DNA of 64,000 bases from Pseudomonas frederiksbergensis (GTDB lineage: Bacteria; Pseudomonadota; Gammaproteobacteria; Pseudomonadales; Pseudomonadaceae): positions 2,542,001 to 2,606,000 of the forward strand of contig NZ_CP142104.1 in assembly GCF_035751725.1 (NCBI RefSeq), written 5' to 3'. The position numbers were made by a program, and so were the translations under genes. The notes below the pieces were generated by a model that did not search any database, was not told the DNA's origin, and worked only from the letters and a program-made list of their open reading frames with translations. This document shows, piece after piece, positions 35,459-44,321 of this stretch; position 1 is the stretch's first letter; every line of letters starts with the position of its first letter.

Positions 35459-35917
35459 ATGAAAGTTGGCGTCATTTCCGATACCCACGGCTTGCTGCGC
35501 CCCGAAGCATTGGATGCACTGCAAGGCTGCGAGCGGATCATTCATGCCGGTGATATTGGCAGCCCGCAGATCCTGGAAGCCCTGGCATCCATCGGCGAGC
35601 TTTACGTGGTACGGGGAAACAATGATTTGGCTGATGATTGGGCGAGACAGCTCGCCGATTGCCTGCAATTCGACCTCGCTGGATGGCAGGTGCTGCTGGT
35701 CCATGACATCGCCGATGTGCCGGCGAAGCTCAATCCGGATGTGAGATTGGTGATCACCGGCCATTCCCACAAGCCGCTGATCGAGTGGCGGGGCGAGCGG
35801 CTCTACCTCAACCCCGGCAGCGCCGGCCGGCGGCGGTTCAAGCTGCCGGTGACGCTGGCATTGCTGGAGATCAGCGAACAGCGAATCGAGCCGCGGATCG
35901 TGCCGTTGCTGCCGTGA
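35459..35917 (+). CDS. YfcE/MJ0936-type metallophosphodiesterase
   Basis: This 152-aa calcineurin-like phosphoesterase has metal motifs SDTHG (residues 7-11), HAGDIG, VRGNND, LVHD and TGHSHKP, all in order, ending in LNPGSAGRRR. Proteins of this size hydrolyse phosphodiesters in vitro; the true substrate is unclear. The ATG at 35459 fits the family N terminus MKVGVISDTHG, with GGGGGGAAGG upstream. Confidence 0.9.
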   Translation: MKVGVISDTHGLLRPEALDALQGCERIIHAGDIGSPQILEALASIGELYVVRGNNDLADDWARQLADCLQFDLAGWQVLLVHDIADVPAKLNPDVRLVITGHSHKPLIEWRGERLYLNPGSAGRRRFKLPVTLALLEISEQRIEPRIVPLLP

Positions 35918-35927
35918 CGGGCAAGCG

Positions 35928-36830
35928 CTACCTGAAGTATTTGTCGACGTAGGCCTGGATCTCCTGGCGCATGAAGCGTCCGGATTCATCGGCCCGTTCC
36001 TCCCAGCCGAACACGCACGCGGTGACGATGCCGTCGAAGCCGGTCTTGGCCAGCGCGCCGAAGAATTGGTCCCAGTCGATCTCGCCCTGGTGCATGTCCA
36101 TGTGCTGGTGCACCGTTACTTTCGCTCCGGGTGGGTTGACGATGTAGCGCAGGCCGGAGGACGCCTTGTGGTTGTAGGTGTCGGCGATGTGCACATGGGC
36201 GATCATCGACCCGGCTTCGGCAATCATGGCTTGCATGTCATCGCCGAAGTAGAACGTGTGGGGCGTGCAGTAGAGGAACTTGACGTTGTCCGAGCCAATG
36301 GTCTTGAGCATGTCCAGGGCCGGGTGCAGCGTCTCGCACCAGTCCTCCGGATGGGGCTCGACGTTGAGCGTGACGCCTTCGGATTCGAGGATCGGCACCA
36401 ATTCCTCCATCGAACGCCACCAGGCCGCTTCGCTCGACTCATGGCTGTGCACGCCGCCACAGCAACTGACCTTATGCCCGCGATCCGGCGACGGTCCGCG
36501 GCCGAATTCCGAGTTCATCGTGGTGCAGCCCATCTCCACGGCGACCTGGATCGCTTCCTTCCAATAGTTCACCGCAGCCCGGCGCTCGTCCTCGTGCGGG
36601 CTGGCCCAGCGGTACATGGGTAGCAGCGAAGCCAGTTGCAAATCGTGGTCGCTCAGGGCCTTCTTGAATTCGGCGATGCGTTCCTTGTGGGCCCGCGGGC
36701 GAACCCACCACGGCAGGAAATCTTCCCGTGGCGACAGCTCGAGGTATTCGTAGCCGAGCTCGGCGGTCTTGCGGCAGAGGTCCGGCAGGCTCAGGTGGCG
36801 GTGCATGTAGGGATCGAGGGCGATTTTCAT
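35928..36830 (-). CDS. Sugar phosphate isomerase/epimerase (AP endonuclease 2 TIM barrel)
   Basis: This 300-aa xylose-isomerase-like TIM barrel starts MKIALDPYMHRHLSLPDLC with AAGGAG before the ATG at 36830. Metal-binding residues are likely the Glu in VEPHPEDWC, the His in IAHVHIADTY and the Glu/Asp near HQGEIDWDQF. It probably isomerises or epimerises a keto sugar or inositol derivative. It is the distal gene of a three-gene minus-strand group with a Gfo/Idh/MocA dehydrogenase and a second TIM barrel; a REPIN separates it from the dehydrogenase. Confidence 0.83.
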   Translation of the reverse strand: MKIALDPYMHRHLSLPDLCRKTAELGYEYLELSPREDFLPWWVRPRAHKERIAEFKKALSDHDLQLASLLPMYRWASPHEDERRAAVNYWKEAIQVAVEMGCTTMNSEFGRGPSPDRGHKVSCCGGVHSHESSEAAWWRSMEELVPILESEGVTLNVEPHPEDWCETLHPALDMLKTIGSDNVKFLYCTPHTFYFGDDMQAMIAEAGSMIAHVHIADTYNHKASSGLRYIVNPPGAKVTVHQHMDMHQGEIDWDQFFGALAKTGFDGIVTACVFGWEERADESGRFMRQEIQAYVDKYFR

Positions 36831-36860
36831 TGTTGTTCTCCTTGGGGAACGTTCATGACC

Positions 36861-36949
36861 GTGGCGAGGGAGCTTGCTCCCGCTGGACTGCGCAGCAGTC
36901 CCAAAAAGGGGCCGCTTCGCGCCCCAGCGGGAGCAAGCTCCCTCGCCAC
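36861..36949. repeat. REPIN between isomerase and dehydrogenase genes
   Basis: GTGGCGAGGGAGCTTGCTCC at 36861 is matched by its inverted copy ending at 36949, with central GGACTGCGCAGCAGTCC and GGGGCCGCTTCGCGCCCC hairpins. It lies inside an apparent operon. Confidence 0.88.
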
Positions 36950-36969
36950 AGGAATTCTCTGGCAGCGGG

Positions 36970-38139
36970 TTAGTAGGCGATCCAGGTTGAATCGTTATTA
37001 GCCGATTCCACGCAACGCTCGACCCAGCGCACGCCGTCCACGCCGGCGTCGATATCGGGATAACGCAGCGCGGCCAGCGTCTCGGTGTCGCCACGGTTGG
37101 CAGCGTCCATGGCGAGGGCGAAGCGGCGATAAAGATTGGACCAGCCTTCGAACAGCCCTTCGGGGTGGCCGCCACCGATGCGATCGTCTTGCAGCGCGTC
37201 GGGATGCAAGTAGCCCATGCCGCGCTCGAGGGTTTGCGCGGGTTGGCCCTGGATTTCGAAACTCAGCTGGTTCGGGCGTTCGTCCCACCATTCCAGGCTC
37301 GCCCGGGACCCGATCACGCGGATCTTCTGGCCGTGCATCGAGCCGGCGTTCACCGCGCTGGACCAGACCATGCCCATCGCGCCGCTTTCGTATTCCATCA
37401 AGGTGTAGGCGTTGTCCTCCAGCGGGGCGCGGCTGGCGACGAAGCTTTGCCGGCTGCACATCAGGCGCTTGATTCGGAACTCGGGCAGCATGACTTTGGA
37501 CAGGTACAGCGGATGCGTGCCCACGTCGCCCAACACATAGCTGGGCCCTGCCTGGCGCGGGTCGACGCGCCATTGCGTCGCCTGGTTCTGCGCCTCTACC
37601 GGTGCGCTATGGAAACCGTGGGCGAACTGCATGTGCACCATGCGAATCTCCCCCAGCTCGTGGGCGACGATCATCGCCCGCGCCTGCTCGATCAACTGGT
37701 GCCCGGCATAGCCGTAGGTGAGGCCGACGATGCGGCCCTTGGCTTTCGCCAGGTCCCGCAGCGCCTCGGCCTCGTCGAGGGTGAAGCACAGCGGTTTTTC
37801 GCAGACCACATGCAAGCCGGCTTCAAGGGCCGCGCGAGTAATGGCGTAGTGAGTGCCGTTGGGGGTGGCGATCGACACCGCCTCGATGCCGTCGGGCCGC
37901 TGCGCTTCCAGCTCGAACAGGCTCAGGTAGTCCGGATAACAGCGCGCCGGGTCGATCCCCAGCCGTTGGCCGAAGGCCCGGCCACGCTCGGGGTCGATGT
38001 CCAGCGCGGCGGCAACCAGTTCGAAGTTGCGGTCGCGCAGGGCGGCCGAGCGGTGGATGTAGCCAATCTGGCTGTGTTCGCCGCCGCCGACCATGGCCCA
38101 GCGGAGGGGGCGTGCAAGGATGTTGCTGCCATTGATCAT
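36970..38139 (-). CDS. Gfo/Idh/MocA-family NAD(P)-dependent oxidoreductase
   Basis: This 389-aa dehydrogenase has an N-terminal Rossmann fold (RWAMVGGGEHSQIGYIHRSA), the EKPLCFTLDEA motif with the conserved Lys of the family, and a C-terminal domain with 'GDVGTHPLYLSKVM' (catalytic Asp/His region). It oxidises a cyclic polyol or sugar; substrate not readable. AAGGAGTCCTC precedes the ATG at 38139. It lies 16 nt after the second TIM-barrel gene. Confidence 0.87.
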   Translation of the reverse strand: MINGSNILARPLRWAMVGGGEHSQIGYIHRSAALRDRNFELVAAALDIDPERGRAFGQRLGIDPARCYPDYLSLFELEAQRPDGIEAVSIATPNGTHYAITRAALEAGLHVVCEKPLCFTLDEAEALRDLAKAKGRIVGLTYGYAGHQLIEQARAMIVAHELGEIRMVHMQFAHGFHSAPVEAQNQATQWRVDPRQAGPSYVLGDVGTHPLYLSKVMLPEFRIKRLMCSRQSFVASRAPLEDNAYTLMEYESGAMGMVWSSAVNAGSMHGQKIRVIGSRASLEWWDERPNQLSFEIQGQPAQTLERGMGYLHPDALQDDRIGGGHPEGLFEGWSNLYRRFALAMDAANRGDTETLAALRYPDIDAGVDGVRWVERCVESANNDSTWIAY

Positions 38140-38155
38140 GAGGACTCCTTTTCCT

Positions 38156-39079
38156 TTAAAAACCGATGCGGGATAGATAGGCGCGGCTGGCCGCCACGTC
38201 TTCCAGGCTGCTGGCGGCATTGCGCGGGTCGCGTTCCTGTTCGACGGTGATGCAGCCTTGGTAACCGAGCTCATGTAGGAGGCGATGCAACGCCGGGTAA
38301 TCGATGACGCCACGCCCGATCGGGCACATCACGCCCCGGGCGCAGGCTGCGAAGAAGCGGATGCGTTCGTTCAACACCTGGTCGAAGACCGCCGGGTCGA
38401 TGTCCTTGAAGTGCAGGTAATCCACGCGATGAGCGTAGGTACGCAGCGATGCGAGGGGGTCCATGCCTGCGTAATAGAGGTGCCCGGTGTCCAGGCACAA
38501 TCCGGCGACGTCGTGGGGAATATCATCCACCAGCCGCGCCAGCTCATCGGCGAATTCGATGTGGCCGCCCGCGTGAGGATGGATGACGGCACGGATGCCG
38601 TAGGCGTGCCAGGCGATGTCGGCGACGGCGCGGATGTGCGCCATCATGGCGTTCCAGCGCGCGTCGTCCAGGCGTGGCGCGCGGTCCGAGTGGCCGGCCG
38701 CGTAGTCGCGTTCTTCGTGGCCCCAGTCGATGATCACCAGGTAGGGGCCACCGAAGCGTTGGCCGGGTTGTGGTTCGATGGGCGGCAACTGTTTGAGCAA
38801 TCCGCAAATGGCGTGGGCCTGGCGCAGCAACTCCGGCAGGTTGGCCGGACTTACCAAGTCATCGAAAATCGTCCCCGCGACGATGTGAAGGCCGTGCTCC
38901 GACAGCGCTGGGCTGAGGGTCTCGGCCTCCAGCGGCAGATAGCCGCAAGGCCCCAACTCGATGCCGCGATAACCGGCCTCGGCGGCTTCGCCCAACACCC
39001 GTTGCCACGGCGGCAGGAACGGGTTCTTGATGTCATCGACGCCCCAGCAGCAGGGCGCCGTGCAGATGTGAATCGCCAT
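38156..39079 (-). CDS. IolE/MocC-like sugar isomerase/dehydratase TIM barrel
   Basis: This 307-aa TIM-barrel protein starts 'MAIHICTAPCCWGVDDIK' and has conserved 'AAEAGYRGIELGPCGYLP', HPHAGGHIE, CLDTGHLYYAG, YLHFKDID and TVEQERDPR, all typical of xylose-isomerase-like enzymes of inositol and rhizopine pathways. It is the first gene of the minus-strand group and divergent from the LacI gene. Together they look like a short polyol catabolic pathway, but no transporter is linked. Confidence 0.83.
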   Translation of the reverse strand: MAIHICTAPCCWGVDDIKNPFLPPWQRVLGEAAEAGYRGIELGPCGYLPLEAETLSPALSEHGLHIVAGTIFDDLVSPANLPELLRQAHAICGLLKQLPPIEPQPGQRFGGPYLVIIDWGHEERDYAAGHSDRAPRLDDARWNAMMAHIRAVADIAWHAYGIRAVIHPHAGGHIEFADELARLVDDIPHDVAGLCLDTGHLYYAGMDPLASLRTYAHRVDYLHFKDIDPAVFDQVLNERIRFFAACARGVMCPIGRGVIDYPALHRLLHELGYQGCITVEQERDPRNAASSLEDVAASRAYLSRIGF

Positions 39080-39206
39080 GGAAGCACTCCGGCGGTGTTG
39101 TTGTTTTTGTCTTGCCCTGATGCTATTGCCTCGGCGGGGAGCGGGCCATGGGGTGATGGCTTAATGTGGCAAAACCCCTCATGATGCCGGAAAGAGGTGT
39201 CAAGAC

Positions 39207-40262
39207 ATGTCAAAGCAACCCCGCCGAAAACTACGACCGACCATGGCCGACGTCGCCCGGGAAGCCGGCGTGAGCCTGTCGACCGTCGACCGAGTTCTGA
39301 ACCTGCGCGCCGATGTCCGCGCCGACACCGCCCAGCGCATCGCCGCGGCGGCCGGGCGCTTGGGTTTTCATGCCAAGGCCGTGATCGAGCAACGGGTGCT
39401 CAACGACCGTCCCACCTTGCGCTTGGGCTTCCTGTTGCAGAAAAGCGGGGTGCCGTTCTACCAAGGGCTGGCCCACGCCCTGTCAAACGCCGCCGCCACC
39501 TGCGCGCGAGCGCGCATTCGGGTGGTCATCGGTTACCTGGACGACCTCGACCCCGTCAACGTGGCGCAACGCATCCTGGCCCTGCGCGACCAGGTGGACG
39601 GCCTCGGCGTGGTGGCGGTCGATCACCCCAGGGTGCGCGAGGCGGTGGCCCAATTGCGTGAGACAGGCATATCGGTGGTAGCGTTGCTGTCGGAATTGTC
39701 GAGCAGCGCCGGCACCGGCTACGCCGGCCTCGACAACCGCCTCACAGGCCGTACGGCTGGCTGGTTCATCAGCCGCCTCGCCAGGCAGCCCGGTCCAGCG
39801 GCGGTCATGCTCAGCAGCCAGCGTTTCCAGTGCCAGGAATTGTGCGAACTGAGCTTTCGCAGCTACCTGGCGGAGCAGTCCGGTGAATGGGAACTGCTCG
39901 CCTCGCGCCTGACCCTGGAAGACGATGAATTCGCTTATGGCAATACGCTCGACCTGCTCACGGCAGAACCCGACCTGGCGGGGCTCTATGTGGCTGGCGG
40001 CGGCATCGCCGGGGTGTTGCGCGCCCTGCGTAGCCTTCAGGAACAACAGCTTCGCCTGCCCGTGGTGGTGTGCCATGACCTCACGCCGCTGACCCGCGAC
40101 GCGTTGAAGACCGGGTTGGTCCAGGCAGTACTTTCCCATCCGGTGATCGCCTTGGCGGAAGAGGCCGTCGATGCCTTGGTCGAGGCTGCGACGGCCACGT
40201 TGGCAGGGCCGGTGGCGAGGCGGGTGGTGCCGCTGCAGGTTGATGTACCGGAAAGCGTCTAG
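39207..40262 (+). CDS. LacI-family transcriptional regulator
   Basis: This 351-aa regulator has an N-terminal LacI helix-turn-helix (MADVAREAGVSLSTVDRVLN, residues about 13-32) and a periplasmic-binding-protein-like effector domain ('LGFLLQKSGVPFYQGLAHA', 'GLYVAGGGIAGVLRAL'). TVDRVLN instead of the usual TVSRVLN is seen in a sugar-acid and inositol subgroup. It is divergent from the isomerase/dehydrogenase genes across 127 bp and is likely their local repressor. Confidence 0.88.
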   Translation: MSKQPRRKLRPTMADVAREAGVSLSTVDRVLNLRADVRADTAQRIAAAAGRLGFHAKAVIEQRVLNDRPTLRLGFLLQKSGVPFYQGLAHALSNAAATCARARIRVVIGYLDDLDPVNVAQRILALRDQVDGLGVVAVDHPRVREAVAQLRETGISVVALLSELSSSAGTGYAGLDNRLTGRTAGWFISRLARQPGPAAVMLSSQRFQCQELCELSFRSYLAEQSGEWELLASRLTLEDDEFAYGNTLDLLTAEPDLAGLYVAGGGIAGVLRALRSLQEQQLRLPVVVCHDLTPLTRDALKTGLVQAVLSHPVIALAEEAVDALVEAATATLAGPVARRVVPLQVDVPESV

Positions 40263-40295
40263 GGAAAATCCCAAGGTATTTGCCTACAAAAAAGC

Positions 40296-40319
40296 TGTAC
40301 AAAACTATGATGTTGTACA
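40296..40319 (+). promoter_or_regulatory. TGTACA-N12-TGTACA operator, left operon
   Basis: Two perfect TGTACA hexamers are separated by exactly 12 nt, 36 nt before the CHI-like gene. A TATGAT -10-like box lies between them (40306-40311). The same arrangement precedes the opposite operon at 46761. It resembles MerR-type LitR/CarH operators as I recall them; the assignment is inference. Confidence 0.7.
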
Positions 40320-40355
40320 AATATCGGTTTGCCTTCGCAAACCGGTTGCTTGCCC

Positions 40356-40922
40356 ATGCCCAGATCCTTAGCCGCCCGCCACCGCTTGATAAGTGCCATG
40401 AGCCTTGCGCTGGCGCTGTACGCCAGTGATGCCTTGGCGGATTGGCGCGAGGCCTTGCCCGGAGCGGATCTGATCGGCGAGGCAGATTTTCGCTGGTACG
40501 GGTTCGCCGTCTACCGGGCGCGGCTCTGGAGCACCGTGTCCAAGCCGAGCCTGGACACGCCTTTTGCCCTTGAACTCGATTATCGGCGCCGCATCAGCAA
40601 GCAGGACCTGGTCGAAACCAGCCTTGAGGAAATGCAACGCGTCACCGGCACGGTGCAGGATGCCGGGCGCCTGGAAGCCTGGGCGGCGCAGATGCGCGGT
40701 GCCTTTGTCGATGTGCAACCCGGCACTCGCATCACCGGCGTGTACCTGCCCGGCCAAGGCAGTCGCTTTTATGTCGATGGACGCCTTTCCCGCGAGATTG
40801 CCGACACGCTGTTCTCCCGATGTTTTTTCTCGATCTGGCTCGATCCGCGCACGCGTCATCCCGAGTTGCGCCAACGATTGCTGGGGCTCGATACGTCAAA
40901 CGCAAAAAGGAGCACGCCATGA
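40356..40922 (+). CDS. Chalcone-isomerase-like (CHI-like) secreted protein
   Basis: This 188-aa protein has a signal peptide (about 1-28, ending SDALA) and the CHI-like fold pattern: 'ADFRWYGFAVYRARLWS', FALELDYRRRISKQDL, 'VDVQPGTRITGVYLPGQG' and FSIWLDP. Bacterial CHI-like proteins are not flavonoid enzymes; relatives bind fatty acids. The ATG at 40356 is preferred to a TTG at 40329. It is first in a three-gene operon (ATGA overlap) facing the CFA operon, supporting a role in envelope lipids. Confidence 0.8.
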   Translation: MPRSLAARHRLISAMSLALALYASDALADWREALPGADLIGEADFRWYGFAVYRARLWSTVSKPSLDTPFALELDYRRRISKQDLVETSLEEMQRVTGTVQDAGRLEAWAAQMRGAFVDVQPGTRITGVYLPGQGSRFYVDGRLSREIADTLFSRCFFSIWLDPRTRHPELRQRLLGLDTSNAKRSTP

Positions 40923-41458
40923 TCCGTCTGCTGGCCATCTTGATGTTGGTGATCGGCCTGACCAGTTGCGGCAACGTGAACGTTGACCGCTATGCCGACC
41001 AGCAACCGCGACTCGACCTTGCGCATTTCTTCAGCAAACCCGTCAAGGCCTGGGGCATCTATCAGAAGCGCTCGGGCGAAGTCATCAAGCGTTTTGAAGT
41101 GGATATTTCCAGTCGCCGCGAGGGTGATCGGCTGATTCTCGACGAGCGCTTTCTCTACAGCGACGGCAGCCGGCAGCGTCGGGTCTGGACATTGACGCCT
41201 ACCGGCGAGGGGCTTTGGAGCGGCCGCGCCGACGATGTGATTGGCGAGGCGCAGGGGGAGGTGGCGGGCAATGCATTGCGCTGGCGCTATCGATTGAACC
41301 TGCAAGTGGACGATTCCACTTACGAGGTGACGTTTGACGACTGGATGTACCTGATGGACGAGGACACGCTGATCAACCGCTCCAGCATGAGCAAGGCCGG
41401 CATCGAATTGGGACAAGTGACGCTGTTCTTCCGTCGCCAGGCAGGGGACCTGCCATGA
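40919..41458 (+). CDS. DUF3833 lipoprotein
   Basis: This 179-aa protein has a lipoprotein signal peptide with lipobox LTSC (Cys at about residue 17). It continues with a DUF3833-type body: 'LDLAHFFSKPVKAWGIYQKRSG', FEVDISSRREGDRLILDE and DDWMYLMDEDTLINRS. It is translationally coupled to the CHI-like gene (ATGA) and to the next gene. The family is found beside CFA synthase and flavin oxidoreductase genes in many proteobacteria. Function unknown. Confidence 0.85.
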   Translation: MIRLLAILMLVIGLTSCGNVNVDRYADQQPRLDLAHFFSKPVKAWGIYQKRSGEVIKRFEVDISSRREGDRLILDERFLYSDGSRQRRVWTLTPTGEGLWSGRADDVIGEAQGEVAGNALRWRYRLNLQVDDSTYEVTFDDWMYLMDEDTLINRSSMSKAGIELGQVTLFFRRQAGDLP

Positions 41459-41760
41459 CGTTGAAGGAGTTGCTTGAGCTGGCGGTCGAAGGGCGGATAG
41501 TCGAGTTGGAATTACTGTCGCTGGAAGGCGGCATCTACCTGCTGCAAGTCCGGTTGGACCGGGAGGTGCGCACATTGCTGGACGAGTCTGGACGCTCGTT
41601 TCGGGTACGCTCCACCACGCATCTTCGGGAGCTGTTGCGTGATGTGCCGCGCTTGCCATGCACACTGGTTCAACGGGTTGTCCACGACGAGATGTGCGGT
41701 CAGCGTGAAGGGCCGATCGAGCCGTTGCGCCTGCCGCTTTTCCTCGATGAGCCTTGGTAG
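41455..41760 (+). CDS. DUF6482-type small protein
   Basis: This 101-aa cytoplasmic protein begins 'MTLKELLELAVEGRIVELEL' and contains YLLQVRLD and FRVRSTTHLRELLRDV. Its ATG overlaps the DUF3833 stop. No catalytic motif is seen. The family call is from resemblance to short pseudomonad DUF6482 proteins and is less certain than the gene itself. Confidence 0.7.
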   Translation: MTLKELLELAVEGRIVELELLSLEGGIYLLQVRLDREVRTLLDESGRSFRVRSTTHLRELLRDVPRLPCTLVQRVVHDEMCGQREGPIEPLRLPLFLDEPW

Positions 41761-41777
41761 ACAGGGCGATGCTTGAT

Positions 41778-42269
41778 TCAGTGGGCGTCGGCCAGGCGCA
41801 CCGCCAGCGGCAGCCCTATCGCCCATAGCGGCGCCAGCACCAGCGCGGTGCCTAGCGTCCCCAGCGGCAATGAAACACCTGCCAGTGGGGCGCCAGCGCA
41901 ATAGGCGAGCGGACCGCCGACCGCGCCCGCGAGCGCGCCAAGCCAAGGTTTTTTTCCTGCCCATGCCAGGCTGTGGCGCAGCCCGCTGGCGAAAACCAGC
42001 CAAAGCAGCGCCAGCCACAGCGGCAGCGGGCTGTCACCGAAGTCGAACAGGCCCAGGACGCCCAGGCTCCAATCCAACAACATGCCGCTCACACCGACAC
42101 GCAGCATTGCCAGGCGCTCGGCCTTCGGGTCAGGGCACCGCAGCAGGTGAACGAGCAACCCGACCACCACGGCAGCGAGCCATGCCGGCTGGTGCGCGCC
42201 CAGCACACACGCCCACCAGCCCAATTGCAGCCAGAGCGCATTGGCGATCAGCGCGGTGCGACTGATCAT
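41778..42269 (-). CDS. DUF2878 membrane protein
   Basis: This 163-aa hydrophobic protein has four or five membrane helices, with 'NALWLQLGWWACVLGA' at the N terminus and WLVFASGLRHSLAWAGKKPW in the middle. It matches the DUF2878 family found next to CFA-type genes. The ATG at 42269 overlaps the CFA stop (ATGA). It is the last gene of the minus-strand operon. Function unknown. Confidence 0.8.
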   Translation of the reverse strand: MISRTALIANALWLQLGWWACVLGAHQPAWLAAVVVGLLVHLLRCPDPKAERLAMLRVGVSGMLLDWSLGVLGLFDFGDSPLPLWLALLWLVFASGLRHSLAWAGKKPWLGALAGAVGGPLAYCAGAPLAGVSLPLGTLGTALVLAPLWAIGLPLAVRLADAH

Positions 42270-43534
42270 GCTTGACGCTGCTCCAGCAAGGGCGCGGGGC
42301 GGGCCCCGGGTGCGGCGAACAGCAGTTGCGCGACGCCAATGGCGCGCTCTTGGAAGCCGCCCTCGCAGTAGCACAGATAAAATTCCCAAAGGCGCTGGAA
42401 AGTCTCGTCATAACCCAGCTCAAGCAGGGCCTGGCGCGACTGCCGGAAGTTGTCGTGCCAGTGGCGCAGCGTGCGGGCGTAGTGCGCGCCGAAATCTTCC
42501 AGGTGCAGCAAGTTGAGTGGGGTCTGGACGCTGGCGGTCCTGAGCAGCATCGACAGTGATGGCAGCGCCCCACCGGGAAAGATGTGGCGCTGGATGAAAT
42601 CCACCGAACGCCGGGCCTGATCGTAACGCTGGTCGCGGATGGTGATGGCCTGGATCAGCATCAGGCCGTCGTCCTTGAGCAGGGCGGCGCAGCGGCGGAA
42701 ATACTCGGGCAGGTAGCGATGACCGACCGCTTCGATCATCTCGATGGACACCAGTTTATCGAAGCGTCCCTGCAGGTCGCGGTAGTCCTGGCACAGCACC
42801 TCGATGCGTTGCCCCAGGCCCAGTGCATCGACACGCCGGCACGTGTGCGCAAACTGCTCTTGGGAAAGGGTCGTGGTGGTGACTTTGCAGCCGTAATGGG
42901 TAGCGGCATGGATGGCCAGGCTGCCCCACCCGGTGCCGATCTCCAGCAGGTGGTCGCCGGGTCGCAAGTCGAGCTTCTGGCAGATGCGTTCGAGCTTGTT
43001 GATCTGGGCCTGTTCGAGACTCTGTTCGGCGTGTTCGAACATGGCCGCCGAATACATCATCGTCGGGTCGAGCAAGCGTTCGAACAGCTCATTGCCCAGG
43101 TCGTAATGGGCCATGATGTTGCGCCGCGAGCCCTTGCGGCTGTTGCGATTGAGCCAGTGCAACCCGCGCAGCAATGGCCGGCCCAGGCGAGCCAGGCCGC
43201 TGTCCATTGCGTCGAGCACCGTCAGGTTGGCGACGAACAGGCGAGTGACCGCGGTAAGGTCATTGCTGCGCCAGTAGCCGTGGATGTAAGCCTCGCCGGC
43301 ACCGATCGAACCATTGCCGGCGACCATGCCCCAGACGGCGCCGTCCAGTATCTCGACCTCGGCCACCAGGGGGCTGGCCACGTCGCCAAAGCTCAACGGC
43401 TCGCCATCGAGCACCAGGCGCAGGTGGCCGTGACGCAGGCGGCGCAGTTGTGCGAGCACGATCTGTTTGAACAGGCCACCGCTCAACGGACAGCCCGTGG
43501 TGGCCTTAGTGACGCTCAGGGTGGGTTCGGACAT
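42266..43534 (-). CDS. Cyclopropane-fatty-acyl-phospholipid synthase-type SAM methyltransferase
   Basis: This 422-aa enzyme has an N-terminal lipid-binding part and a C-terminal SAM domain with LLEIGTGWGSLAIHAA, VTTTTLSQEQ, 'FDKLVSIEMIEAVGHRYLP' and FIQRHIFPGG, all CFA-family motifs. CFA synthases methylenate double bonds of membrane phospholipids. The operon partners (DUF1365, flavin oxidoreductase) recall clusters where a related methyltransferase makes methylated or furan fatty acids, so plain CFA synthesis is not certain. AAGGATC precedes the ATG at 43534. Confidence 0.88.
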   Translation of the reverse strand: MSEPTLSVTKATTGCPLSGGLFKQIVLAQLRRLRHGHLRLVLDGEPLSFGDVASPLVAEVEILDGAVWGMVAGNGSIGAGEAYIHGYWRSNDLTAVTRLFVANLTVLDAMDSGLARLGRPLLRGLHWLNRNSRKGSRRNIMAHYDLGNELFERLLDPTMMYSAAMFEHAEQSLEQAQINKLERICQKLDLRPGDHLLEIGTGWGSLAIHAATHYGCKVTTTTLSQEQFAHTCRRVDALGLGQRIEVLCQDYRDLQGRFDKLVSIEMIEAVGHRYLPEYFRRCAALLKDDGLMLIQAITIRDQRYDQARRSVDFIQRHIFPGGALPSLSMLLRTASVQTPLNLLHLEDFGAHYARTLRHWHDNFRQSRQALLELGYDETFQRLWEFYLCYCEGGFQERAIGVAQLLFAAPGARPAPLLEQRQA

Positions 43535-44321
43535 GGTCTGGATCCTTATGGGCGGTTTCGCCGACACTCAGGTCACCATCGCTGGCCTGATGATCGTGCA
43601 GGGGCGTGCGTTTGAAGAGCAGGCGCAGGGCCTGCCAATAGATGGCGCTCACGGTGCGCAAGCTCATCCACGGAAATGCCAGCACATGGCGACGCAGTGC
43701 TGGCGCGTCGAGTGGACGACGGTCCAATGAAAGGTCCGCCTCGAACACCTTGTGGCCGGCGCGCCAGTTCTCCATGCGTACACGGATGTGCGAATCCTGG
43801 ATGAGAAAGCGCATGCGATAGTCCATGTCCAATGGTAGGAACGGCGAGACATGGAACGACTTGGCGACCTGGAACAGGTGCGGCTCGCCGGGGGTTACTG
43901 GCAGCACGTAATGGTGGCGCTCACGCCAGGGCGTGTTGCGCACTTCGCAGAGAATCGCTGCCAGGCGCCCGTCGGTTTCGTGGCAGAAATAGAAACTCAC
44001 CGGATTGAAGGACAGGCCCCAACTGCGCGGCTGGGTCAGCAGGTGGATCGCGCCTTGAGGAGCGCAGCCCAGTGCTTGCCCGACGATTTCGCGCACCGCT
44101 TGAACCAGCGGCATGCCCCCGTGGGTGAGGGCCGGCAGGTAGTCACGCTCACGCCAGCACAGCGGCGCCAGGCGCCATGGCCGCAGCAAGCGTGACAGGC
44201 CGAGCATCTGCGCCTGCTCGGCAAGGTCCAGGTAGAGCATGCCGATCGGATAGCGGAACCCATGGACGCGTGGCCCATGGCGCCGATGATCGATCCAGCC
44301 ATGGCACACGCTGCTGTTCAA
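43506..44321 (-). CDS. DUF1365 protein
   Basis: This 271-aa protein begins 'MNSSVCHGWIDHRRHGPRVH' and has the DUF1365 motifs HGFRYPIGMLYLDL, 'SWGLSFNPVSFYFCH', 'RNTPWRERHHYVLPV' and KSFHVSPFLPLDMDYRM. Genes of this family nearly always neighbour an amine-oxidase-like flavoprotein and a CFA-type methyltransferase. No enzyme activity is established here. It overlaps the CFA gene by 29 nt and the flavoprotein gene by 4. Confidence 0.9.
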   Translation of the reverse strand: MNSSVCHGWIDHRRHGPRVHGFRYPIGMLYLDLAEQAQMLGLSRLLRPWRLAPLCWRERDYLPALTHGGMPLVQAVREIVGQALGCAPQGAIHLLTQPRSWGLSFNPVSFYFCHETDGRLAAILCEVRNTPWRERHHYVLPVTPGEPHLFQVAKSFHVSPFLPLDMDYRMRFLIQDSHIRVRMENWRAGHKVFEADLSLDRRPLDAPALRRHVLAFPWMSLRTVSAIYWQALRLLFKRTPLHDHQASDGDLSVGETAHKDPDHVRTHPERH

